A DNA stretch of 64,000 bases, taken from Dyella nitratireducens. GTDB taxonomy: Bacteria; Pseudomonadota; Gammaproteobacteria; Xanthomonadales; Rhodanobacteraceae. Position 1 is the stretch's first letter. Every line of letters begins with the position of its first letter. The stretch lies in contig NZ_BMJA01000001.1 in the NCBI RefSeq assembly GCF_014642835.1, positions 1,103,102 to 1,167,101 on the forward strand, given 5' to 3'. The notes beneath the pieces were generated by a model. The model did no database searches. It was not told where the DNA came from and was given only the letters and a program-made list of their open reading frames with translations. Both the position numbers and the translations under genes were made by a program. Positions 9,960-17,456 of this stretch are shown one piece after another.

Positions 9960-10638
9960 TGGGCTTATTGCCTTTGTTTTCCTGATCCATCTGCTGCAAC
10001 GCCTTGTCACCCTGCGTTTCCAGGTCGGCGGTCAGCTTGTCGAGACCTTCCTTCTTGATCTCGGCATCTACCTGGTTGCGATAGTTCGTGATGTAGGAGA
10101 TGCCTTCAATGATGATGTCATAGGCCTTCCACTGACCATCGGCGGTCTGGTGGAACACGAAGTTCACCGCGATGGGCTTGTTGTCGCTGGTGCTCATCTG
10201 CGTCTTCACGACCGTGTACTTCGGATTGACGTCACCGGCGAACGGCAGGATTTTCACCGTACCCTTCGTATAGCCGAGCAGGCCTTCCGCGTAGCGATTG
10301 GTCAGCGAGTTGTAGAAGGCCTTGGCGAAGCGCGAGCGCTGTTCGGGCGTCGCTTCACGCGCATGCATGCCCAGCACCAGGATTGACGCCCAGTCGGTAT
10401 CGAAGTGCGGCAGGAAGATTTGGTTGATCAACGAAACCAGCTTCGGCTTGTTGTTCTGCAATTCCGCCTTATGGTCGGCAATCTGCGTATCAAGCTGATG
10501 AGTAATGTCCTCCACAACGGCCTGTGGCGACGATGCGCTGGACGACTGTGCGCTGGATGCACTCTGCGCGAAAGCCGGTGCGGCGATCACGACGCTGCCC
10601 AGAGCAAGGGCGGTGGCAATGGCCAGATGACGCAACAT
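9946..10638 (-). CDS. mlaC: Periplasmic phospholipid-binding protein MlaC
   Basis: A soluble carrier that shuttles phospholipid between MlaA in the outer membrane and MlaFEDB in the inner membrane. A Sec signal peptide (MLRHLAIATALAL...APAFA) is followed by a Ser/Ala-rich linker (about residues 25-40) and the MlaC fold, with LPHFDTDWASILVLG and DIIIEGISYITNYRNQ typical. The start at 10638 has GAGGAG upstream; an in-frame start nine codons earlier would overlap mlaD. The C-terminus is a charged, Gln/Lys-rich tail. Confidence 0.95.
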   Translation of the reverse strand: MLRHLAIATALALGSVVIAAPAFAQSASSAQSSSASSPQAVVEDITHQLDTQIADHKAELQNNKPKLVSLINQIFLPHFDTDWASILVLGMHAREATPEQRSRFAKAFYNSLTNRYAEGLLGYTKGTVKILPFAGDVNPKYTVVKTQMSTSDNKPIAVNFVFHQTADGQWKAYDIIIEGISYITNYRNQVDAEIKKEGLDKLTADLETQGDKALQQMDQENKGNKPNGAD

Positions 10639-10661
10639 GGATGACTCCTCGTAAAGCCGGC

Positions 10662-11540
10662 TCAATGCTTGCCGGCGGGCTGATTGGATGAACCGTTACC
10701 GTTGCCACCGGCATTGTTGCTGCCGCTGGACGAACCGCTGACCAGGAACTTGCCGATCAAATCTTCCAACTGCATCGCCGATTGGGTCAGCACGAGCTGG
10801 TCGCCTTCCTTGAGCGAATTCGGCGAGCCGCCGGGCTGGATCGCAACATACTGGCTACCGATCAAACCACTGGTGAATATCGCTGCGGCCGAGTCGTCGG
10901 GAATCTGGTTGTATCGGTTGTTGATGGACATCGTGACGGTGGCGTCCAGCTTCACCGGGTCGGCCTTCACGTCGGACACACTGCCGATGGCCACGCCCGC
11001 CATCTTCACCGGCGCACCGACCGTCAGCGCGCCTATGTTGGTGAAGTGCGCAGTGACCTTGTAGCTGCCGCCGATAGCATCGGCCGCACCGCCCGCGCCG
11101 AAGAATTTACCCAGCATTTCCTCCAACGGTTGCGTCGACCTGGTCAGCACCAGCTGCGCGCCATTGGCCAGATAGTTCTTGGCCGTACCGAACTGCAGGC
11201 CCACGTACTGATCGCCTAGCAAGCCGCTGGTATAGATCACCGCGGTCGAGTCGGTGGGAATTTGATTGAATTTCTTATCAATCGAAAGCTTGACGTCTGC
11301 CACGTCCTTGCCCGCTTCCAGCGTGATCGACTCCACTTGACCCACACGCACGCCTGCCACCTTCACCGGTGCGCGTTCTTTCAACTGGCCCACGTTCGCG
11401 AATTGCGCATCGACGGTGTAGCTCGCACCCTGGTGGCTGTTGACCACCGAGGTTGTCTGTGTTGCAAGGTAAGCCAGCGCAGCGAAACCGAGCACGATGA
11501 ACAGACCGGTGCCGACGGCATAGGATTTTCTCTGGCTCAC
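10662..11540 (-). CDS. mlaD: MlaD-like substrate-binding subunit with two MCE domains
   Basis: The inner-membrane-anchored MCE subunit of the MlaFEDB phospholipid transporter. One N-terminal transmembrane helix (about residues 8-27) is followed not by one MCE domain but by two. Residues about 41-147 (YTVDAQFANVG ... PLEEMLGKFF) and about 160-267 (YKVTAHFTNIG ... QLEDLIGKFL) align end to end, including the helical tail, with roughly half of positions identical by eye. The protein ends in a Ser/Gly/Asn-rich tail. At 292 aa it is well above the roughly 180 aa of single-MCE MlaD. I prefer the GTG at 11540, which has GAGGA upstream, over the ATG at 11564. Confidence 0.93.
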   Translation of the reverse strand: MSQRKSYAVGTGLFIVLGFAALAYLATQTTSVVNSHQGASYTVDAQFANVGQLKERAPVKVAGVRVGQVESITLEAGKDVADVKLSIDKKFNQIPTDSTAVIYTSGLLGDQYVGLQFGTAKNYLANGAQLVLTRSTQPLEEMLGKFFGAGGAADAIGGSYKVTAHFTNIGALTVGAPVKMAGVAIGSVSDVKADPVKLDATVTMSINNRYNQIPDDSAAAIFTSGLIGSQYVAIQPGGSPNSLKEGDQLVLTQSAMQLEDLIGKFLVSGSSSGSNNAGGNGNGSSNQPAGKH

Positions 11541-11577
11541 GGCAAAGTCCTCAAAAAAAAGCAATTAGTCATGATCG

Positions 11578-12351
11578 TCACATCAAGAAAGCGGTGAGCA
11601 CGAAGTCCAGCGCGAGAATGGCAATCGACGAAGCGACCACGGTGCGCGTGGTGGCATACGCCACGCCTTCGCTGGTCGGCGCCGTGGTGTAGCCCTGGAA
11701 CACGGCGATCAGCGATATCACCGCACCGAACACCAGGCTCTTCCAGATCAAGCCGTTGATCACGTCATCCCACACGTTCACGTTGGCAGTCATGTTCGAC
11801 CAGAACGTACCGTTGTCGACGCCCAGCCAATCCACAGCGACCAGATGACCACCAAAGATACTCATCCCGCAGAACACGCAGCACAGCAGCGGCATGGCGA
11901 TCAGGCCAGCAAGAAAGCGCGGCACGGCCACATAGGCGATCGGATCCACCGCCATCATTTCCATCGCCGCAATCTGGTCGGTCGCACGCATCAGGCCAAT
12001 TTCCGCCGTGATCGACGTGCCGGCACGGCCCGCGAACAGTAGCCCGGTCACTACCGGCCCCAGCTCGCGATACACCGCCAGCGCTACCACTGAGCCAGTG
12101 GCCGAGGTGCCGCCAAAAATGGCCAGTACGTGATACAGCTGCAAGCCCAGCACCATGCCTACGAACAGTCCGCAAGTCATGATGATGGTGAGACTCAAGC
12201 CACCGACAAACCATAACTGGCGCACCGTCTCCGTCAGGTGCCGCATGCTGCGCGGTGTCGCGGAAAGTATGCGCAGCAGGAACAAACCGCAGCGGCCGAT
12301 CTGAGCCAGCGATCCCATCACGACGTTTTCATGCCCCATCCGCGCACTCAT
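11578..12351 (-). CDS. mlaE: Phospholipid ABC transporter permease MlaE
   Basis: The integral membrane permease of MlaFEDB, 257 aa with about five to six hydrophobic segments. Family hallmarks are FVGMVLGLQLYHVL, RELGPVVTGLLFAGRAGTSITAEIG (abbreviated RELGPV...AGRAGT) and a C-terminal hydrophobic helix. The ATG at 12351 overlaps the mlaF stop as ATGA, which fits translational coupling; the open frame extends 34 codons into mlaF, but that part is arginine-rich and not MlaE-like. Confidence 0.95.
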   Translation of the reverse strand: MSARMGHENVVMGSLAQIGRCGLFLLRILSATPRSMRHLTETVRQLWFVGGLSLTIIMTCGLFVGMVLGLQLYHVLAIFGGTSATGSVVALAVYRELGPVVTGLLFAGRAGTSITAEIGLMRATDQIAAMEMMAVDPIAYVAVPRFLAGLIAMPLLCCVFCGMSIFGGHLVAVDWLGVDNGTFWSNMTANVNVWDDVINGLIWKSLVFGAVISLIAVFQGYTTAPTSEGVAYATTRTVVASSIAILALDFVLTAFLM

Positions 12352-13184
12352 GCAGCACCTTGCTTGAAACCGAGGGCCTCTGCGTAATCGTCGGCCGGAT
12401 ACTGGAACGGCACCGGGCCGTCCGCTTCGCCGCCAAAGAATTGGCTTGTCCATGGCGAGCCGTTGTCAGCGATGGACTTGGGATCACCCTGCGCCACCAC
12501 CTTGCCGTTGGCGATCAGGTAGACCAGATCAGCGACCTGTTTGATCGCCTCCAATTCATGCGCTACCAGCACGCTGGTAATGCCTAGCGTTTCATTAAGC
12601 GTACGGATCAGCTTCAACACCTGGTTCAGCGCGATCGGGTCCAAGCCAACGAACGGCTCGTCATAAAGAATCAGCATGGGATCGAACACGATCGCGCGCG
12701 CCAGCGCCACACGGCGCGCCATGCCGCCGGAAAGCTCGCTGGGCATCAGCGATGACGCGCCACGCAAGCCCACCGCCTGCAGCTTGGTGAGCACGATATT
12801 ACGGATCAGCACCTCGGGCAGCTTGGTGTGCTGGCGCAACGGAAACGCCACGTTTTCGAATACATCGAAGTCCGTGAGCAACGCGGAATTCTGGAACAGG
12901 TAACCAATGCGCTCACGCAACTCGAACAAAGCATCGCGCGACAACTCTGCCACGTTCTTTCCAGCCACCCAGACCTGGCCGGCGTCGCCGCGCATCTGCC
13001 CGGTAATGTGCTTGAGCAAGGTGGTCTTGCCGGTGCCGCTGGGGCCCATGATGGCGGTAACTTTGCCGCGCGGGATGTCCAGGTCCAGCTTGTCGAACAC
13101 GACCTTGCCGTTGAGCACCGTGGTCAGGCCACGGATGCGCACCAGCGCGCGATCGTCGGATTGAGCTTGGACAGTATCGATCAT
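12348..13184 (-). CDS. mlaF: Phospholipid ABC transporter ATPase MlaF
   Basis: The cytoplasmic ATPase that powers MlaFEDB. Walker A GPSGTGKTT (about 47-55), signature LSGGMARRVALARA, Walker B LILYDEPF and the switch histidine in VAHE are all present. The C-terminal part (about 235-278) extends past the ABC core and contains FFGGEADGPVPFQYP, similar to the MlaF tail that contacts its partner. It is the first gene of mlaFEDCB, with an 88-bp gap to gmk downstream-facing sequence that probably contains the promoter. Confidence 0.96.
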   Translation of the reverse strand: MIDTVQAQSDDRALVRIRGLTTVLNGKVVFDKLDLDIPRGKVTAIMGPSGTGKTTLLKHITGQMRGDAGQVWVAGKNVAELSRDALFELRERIGYLFQNSALLTDFDVFENVAFPLRQHTKLPEVLIRNIVLTKLQAVGLRGASSLMPSELSGGMARRVALARAIVFDPMLILYDEPFVGLDPIALNQVLKLIRTLNETLGITSVLVAHELEAIKQVADLVYLIANGKVVAQGDPKSIADNGSPWTSQFFGGEADGPVPFQYPADDYAEALGFKQGAA

Positions 13185-13272
13185 GGCCAGGGGGACGGCA
13201 GCAAAGTGGAAACGTTAGCTGAACTGGGGGCCTAATGCTATCCGGACCAGTACAGTAATCCTGAGCGAACGT

Positions 13273-13920
13273 TCAGGTTTCTGTTAAAAGTTCATGGATC
13301 AAGCTTTCGTGACGCTGACACTGCAAAGCGCTGCGCTGGCGCACTGCCCGAACGATGGCCTGGAGGCTGTCCAACGCGTCCTCGAACAGGTCGTTGACGA
13401 TGATGTAATCGAACTCGTGGGCATGCGCGATCTCCCCTCGGGAATTGCGCAACCGCCGTTCGATGACTTCCGCGCTATCCGATCCTCGTCCACGCAGCCG
13501 CCGCTCCAGCTCCGCCCGTGACGGCGGCAGGATGAACACGCTCACCACATCCGGCTTGGCCTTACGTATTTGCGCAGCTCCTTGCCAGTCGATCTCCAGC
13601 AGAACATCGCGCCCCTGCTGAAGCAAATCCTGCACGGTCTTGCGCGAAGTGCCATAGAAATTACCGTGCACTTCGGCGTGCTCAAGGAAAATGCCTTCGC
13701 CGACCTCGCGCTCGAACTCGACCCGTTCGACGAAGTAATAGTGACGTCCATACTGCTCACCTGGACGCGGCGGACGCGTGGTATGGGAAATCGATAGCGA
13801 GATGCTCGGCTCACGTTCGAGCAGCGCGTTCACCAACGTCGACTTCCCGGCGCCAGAAGGCGCAGCAACGATGAACAGCGTGCCTTCGGCGCCTCCCGCA
13901 CTAGAGGTATGCGTGCTCAT
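13273..13920 (-). CDS. gmk: Guanylate kinase
   Basis: Phosphorylates GMP to GDP in guanine nucleotide synthesis. The P-loop APSGAGKST is at about residues 20-28, the GMP-binding segment (SISHTTRPPRPGEQYGRHYYF, seen as TTRPPRPGE) follows, and FLEHAEVHGNFYGTS is typical. The 215-aa length is normal. Its ATG overlaps the yicC stop as ATGA, so yicC-gmk are coupled. The usual downstream partner rpoZ is not adjacent here. Confidence 0.97.
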   Translation of the reverse strand: MSTHTSSAGGAEGTLFIVAAPSGAGKSTLVNALLEREPSISLSISHTTRPPRPGEQYGRHYYFVERVEFEREVGEGIFLEHAEVHGNFYGTSRKTVQDLLQQGRDVLLEIDWQGAAQIRKAKPDVVSVFILPPSRAELERRLRGRGSDSAEVIERRLRNSRGEIAHAHEFDYIIVNDLFEDALDSLQAIVRAVRQRSALQCQRHESLIHELLTET

Positions 13921-14774
13921 TCGATGTTCTGCACCTGTTCGCGCATCTGCTCGATCAGCACTTTCAATTCCACGGCCGCATTGGTGGTGCGTGCATCGAC
14001 CGACTTGGAACCCAGCGTATTCGCCTCGCGGTTGAACTCCTGCATCAGGAAATCCAGGCGTCGACCCACCGGTTCCTTCAAGCCGAGCACACGGCGCGTT
14101 TCCACGATATGCGTACTCAGCCGATCGAGTTCCTCGTCCACGTCGGAACGCGTCACCTGCAACACCAGCTCCTGTTCCAATCGACCTGGGTCGGTCGGCT
14201 GCTTCAGATCGGCGAGGCGTGATTCAAGCCGGGTGCGCAAGGCAGCACGGATCTCCGGCATCCAGCCACGGACGTCACCCACGATGCGCTCGATCGCATC
14301 CAGACGCTCACGCAGGATGTCGCCAAGCTTGGCCCCTTCGCGCTCGCGTGTGGCAGTCAGCGCATCCAAGGCGCGGTCGAGCACTTCCAGCAGAGCGGCC
14401 TGCTGCGCCTCCTGATCCGCTTCCGCATGTTGCAGCACGCCCGGGAAACGCAGCAGATCGGTAAATTCGATCCGCATGCGTGGGAAGCGCGCTTCCATAT
14501 CGAGCGCCAGTTCGGACAAACGGCTGACAAGTACGTTGTCGACCTGCAGCGATTCGCCACGCGATTCACCGCGCCGCACGATCACATCCACCTTGCCGCG
14601 CGACAACCGGCCCGCCATCCGCTCACGCAATGCGGATTCGAATACACGCATGTCTTCCGGCAGCCGCGGGCTGAGTTCCAGGTAGCGATGATTGACCGCG
14701 CGCAATTCGCACGTCAGAGCTCCCGCGGGGGTCTGGGCTTCGGCAGAAGCATAAGCGGTCATGCTGCGGATCAT
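13917..14774 (-). CDS. yicC: YicC family endoribonuclease
   Basis: Members of this family are endoribonucleases; E. coli YicC degrades the small RNA RyhB. The 285-residue protein begins MIRSMTAYAS and ends in the conserved DUF1732 region, with GRRLDFLMQEFNREANTLGSK visible as the block RRLDFLMQEF. The middle (about residues 150-220) is strongly helical and charged. I chose the ATG at 14774, which matches YicC N-termini, over the longer open frame reaching 14882, which would overlap the divergent rph start. Confidence 0.95.
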   Translation of the reverse strand: MIRSMTAYASAEAQTPAGALTCELRAVNHRYLELSPRLPEDMRVFESALRERMAGRLSRGKVDVIVRRGESRGESLQVDNVLVSRLSELALDMEARFPRMRIEFTDLLRFPGVLQHAEADQEAQQAALLEVLDRALDALTATREREGAKLGDILRERLDAIERIVGDVRGWMPEIRAALRTRLESRLADLKQPTDPGRLEQELVLQVTRSDVDEELDRLSTHIVETRRVLGLKEPVGRRLDFLMQEFNREANTLGSKSVDARTTNAAVELKVLIEQMREQVQNIE

Positions 14775-14863
14775 GGAAAACCTTGGAGAGAAGGTGATGG
14801 GGAGGGGGTGATGAAAGGGGCCAATGGTAAACTGTCCTGCCTCCCGTTGCCCAAAGAACACAC

Positions 14864-15592
14864 ATGCCAGTGTCCCGTCCAAGCGGTCGCACCAGTGATC
14901 AGTTGCGCCAAGTCACCATCGAGCGCCACTACACTCGCCATGCCGAAGGCTCCGTGCTGATCGCCTTTGGCGATACGCGCGTGCTGTGTACTGCCAGCAT
15001 CGAGGATCGCCTGCCGCCCTGGCTGCGCGGCAAAGGTGAGGGCTGGGTCACCGCCGAGTACGGCATGCTGCCGCGCGCCACCTCCACGCGCACCCAGCGC
15101 GAAGCCACGCGCGGCAGCCAGGGCGGGCGCACCATGGAAATCCAGCGCCTGATCGGGCGCAGCCTGCGTGCCTGCATCGATCGCCAGTCATTGGGTGAAC
15201 GCGTGATCACCCTGGACTGCGATGTGATCCAGGCCGACGGCGGCACGCGTACCGCCGCCATCACCGGTGCCTACGTTGCGCTGGTCGATGCGGTGAACGT
15301 ATTGATGAAACGCGAAAACCTACGGCGCAATCCCATCATGGGTGCCGTGGCCGCTGTATCGGTGGGCGTCTATCAGGGCGAGCCGGTGCTCGATCTAGAC
15401 TACAGCGAAGACGCCAACTGCGATACCGACATGAACGTCGTCATGAACGACGGCGGCGGTTTCATCGAAGTGCAAGGCACGGCCGAAGGCCACGCATTTC
15501 GGCGCGGCGAGATGGACGCCATGCTGGACCTGGCCGAAAAAGGCATCGCCGAACTGATCGGCCTGCAGCGTGCAGCATTGGACCTGGGCTGA
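14864..15592 (+). CDS. rph: Ribonuclease PH
   Basis: A phosphorolytic 3'-5' exoribonuclease that trims tRNA 3' ends. The 242-aa protein carries [11 protein letters not shown] at the N-terminus, [14 protein letters not shown], and [19 protein letters not shown] (seen as [11 protein letters not shown]). It is full length, unlike the truncated rph of laboratory E. coli K-12. It is divergent from yicC and is followed directly by rdgB and hemW, forming an rph-rdgB-hemW operon. Confidence 0.97.
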   Translation: MPVSRPSGRTSDQLRQVTIERHYTRHAEGSVLIAFGDTRVLCTASIEDRLPPWLRGKGEGWVTAEYGMLPRATSTRTQREATRGSQGGRTMEIQRLIGRSLRACIDRQSLGERVITLDCDVIQADGGTRTAAITGAYVALVDAVNVLMKRENLRRNPIMGAVAAVSVGVYQGEPVLDLDYSEDANCDTDMNVVMNDGGGFIEVQGTAEGHAFRRGEMDAMLDLAEKGIAELIGLQRAALDLG

Positions 15593-15601
15593 GTGCTTGC
15601 C

Positions 15602-16201
15602 ATGCAGCGCATCGTTCTCGCCAGCAGCAACCGCGGCAAGCTTGCCGAGTTCAACACCTTGCTCGCCGACAGCCACTTCGAAGTGATTCCCCAAGCTGAA
15701 CTGGGCGTGGAGGATGCCGAGGAAACCGGCCTCAGTTTCGTCGAAAACGCGCTGCTCAAGGCGCGTCATGCTTCGCACATCACCGGCTTGCCGGCGCTGG
15801 CAGATGATTCCGGATTGTGTGTGGCCCACCTACGCGGCGCACCGGGCCTCTACTCTGCACGCTACAGCGGCGGACATGGCAACGCGGAAGCCAATAACGC
15901 ACGCCTGCTGCGCGAACTTGATGGCGTCGCGCAAGAACAACGCCATGCGTTCTTTATCTGCGTACTCGCATTGCTGTGGCATGCCGAAGATCCCGCACCA
16001 CTGATTGCCGAAGGCCGCTGGCATGGTCGCGTATTGGACACGCCGCGCGGCGCGCGTGGCTTCGGCTATGACCCGCTTTTTTTACCGCATGGCCAGTCAC
16101 TGAGCGCCGCCGAACTGGAACCCGACGTCAAAAACAGGCTGAGTCACCGCGGACAGGCCATGGCAAAACTGCACACTCGCATCGCTGAGCTACACACGTG
16201 A
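15602..16201 (+). CDS. rdgB: XTP/dITP diphosphatase
   Basis: Removes non-canonical purine nucleotides (dITP, XTP) from the pool by hydrolysis to the monophosphate, preventing their incorporation into DNA. The motifs LASSNRGKLAEF near the start, ALADDSGLCV, and GARGFGYDPLF are the Ham1/RdgB signature. The ATG at 15602 is preferred to a GTG at 15593, which immediately follows the rph stop. It is 199 aa, and the gap to rph is nine bases. Confidence 0.96.
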   Translation: MQRIVLASSNRGKLAEFNTLLADSHFEVIPQAELGVEDAEETGLSFVENALLKARHASHITGLPALADDSGLCVAHLRGAPGLYSARYSGGHGNAEANNARLLRELDGVAQEQRHAFFICVLALLWHAEDPAPLIAEGRWHGRVLDTPRGARGFGYDPLFLPHGQSLSAAELEPDVKNRLSHRGQAMAKLHTRIAELHT

Positions 16202-16202
16202 C

Positions 16203-17366
16203 ATGACATTGATCGCACCACCGCTGGCGCTGTACGTCCACATGCCGTGGTGCGTAAAAAAATGCCCTTATTGCGACTTCAATTCGCATGGCCTACGCGG
16301 CGAACCGCCTTACGCGCAATACGTGGATGCGTTGCTCGCCGACCTGGATGCCGATCTGCATGACTTCGGCAGTGCGCTGCAGAATCGGCCCATCATCAGC
16401 GTGTTCTTCGGCGGCGGCACGCCCAGCCTGTTCTCGCCCGACCTCGTTGCGCGTTTTCTCGATGGCGCGCGTTCGCGCCTGCAAGTCCTTGATAGCTGCG
16501 AGGTCACGCTGGAAACCAATCCAGGCACGGTTGAACATGGACGCTTCGACGGCTACCTCGCCGCGGGCGTCAATCGCATTTCCTTCGGCATCCAGAGTTT
16601 CGACGACACCAAGCTAAAGCGTCTGGGCCGCATCCATTCTTCTGCGGAAGCGGAAACCGCAGTGAAATCGGCACAGGATGCAGGCATCCACAACATCAAT
16701 CTCGATCTGATGTACGCCTTGCCGGAACAGACGTTATCCGGTGCTTTGAACGACGTGGATCGCGCAGCGGCACTGCAGCCGGCGCATATCTCTCACTACC
16801 AACTCACGCTGGAACCCAACACCGTGTTTGCCGCACATCCGCCGCCGCTGCCTGACGACGATGCTGCCTGGGCCATGCAGGAAGCCTGCGAAACGCGGCT
16901 TGCCGAGGCCGGTTATACGCAATATGAAGTGTCCGCCTATGCCAGACCCAGCCGGTGCTGCGAACACAACCTCAATTATTGGCGTTTCGGCGACTACCTC
17001 GGCATCGGCGCCGGCGCTCACGGCAAGATCAGCGATGCCGCGTCCGGCGAGGTATGGCGCCGCTGGAAAATCCGCCACCCCAACGCCTACCTCGAAGCCA
17101 CCGGCCAGCCAGCCCGCATCGGCGGCCACTCGACCGTGCCGGCCGATGAGTTGCCGTTCGAATACATGCTCAACGCCCTGCGCCTTATCCATGGCGTACC
17201 TCTAGGCGAATTTGCCGCGCGCACCGGATTGCCGATAGAGCGGATCGCCGAACCCCTCGCAGCCAGTCGCCGCAAGGGCTGGCTGGAAGACAACCCGGAT
17301 TGCTTGCGCACCACCCCCCTGGGCCAGCGCTTTCTCAACGACGTGATAGGCAATTTTCTAGCATAG
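16203..17366 (+). CDS. hemW: Radical SAM heme chaperone HemW
   Basis: Binds heme and delivers it to target proteins. It was formerly annotated as oxygen-independent coproporphyrinogen oxidase, but lacks that activity in characterised members. The radical SAM cluster motif CVKKCPYC is at about residues 17-24 (CxxxCxxC), followed by FGGGTPSLF. The HemW-specific HNLNYW, preceded by a cysteine pair, appears near residue 260. The C-terminal winged-helix-like part is complete. It begins two bases after the rdgB stop. Confidence 0.95.
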   Translation: MTLIAPPLALYVHMPWCVKKCPYCDFNSHGLRGEPPYAQYVDALLADLDADLHDFGSALQNRPIISVFFGGGTPSLFSPDLVARFLDGARSRLQVLDSCEVTLETNPGTVEHGRFDGYLAAGVNRISFGIQSFDDTKLKRLGRIHSSAEAETAVKSAQDAGIHNINLDLMYALPEQTLSGALNDVDRAAALQPAHISHYQLTLEPNTVFAAHPPPLPDDDAAWAMQEACETRLAEAGYTQYEVSAYARPSRCCEHNLNYWRFGDYLGIGAGAHGKISDAASGEVWRRWKIRHPNAYLEATGQPARIGGHSTVPADELPFEYMLNALRLIHGVPLGEFAARTGLPIERIAEPLAASRRKGWLEDNPDCLRTTPLGQRFLNDVIGNFLA

Positions 17367-17373
17367 CCAAAAA

Positions 17374-17389
17374 TGTGATACACATCACA
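17374..17389 (+). promoter_or_regulatory. Perfect CRP/Clp operator
   Basis: The 16-bp sequence TGTGATACACATCACA is an exact match to the CRP/Clp consensus TGTGA-N6-TCACA and is itself nearly fully palindromic. It lies eight bases after the hemW stop and 67 bases before the preferred ATG of the DUF1631 gene. A clp gene is present in this window at about 46.5 kb, so the cognate regulator exists. Confidence 0.85.
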
Positions 17390-17456
17390 AAACCCATGAC
17401 GAGACCCCGGAACCGGCATACACTTGGCCCAGGGGAACTCATGGGGAATCCTGGTC

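Noticed and set aside
14775-14882. Longer N-terminus for yicC
   Set aside because: It would overlap the divergent rph start; MIRSMTAYA is the conserved YicC beginning.
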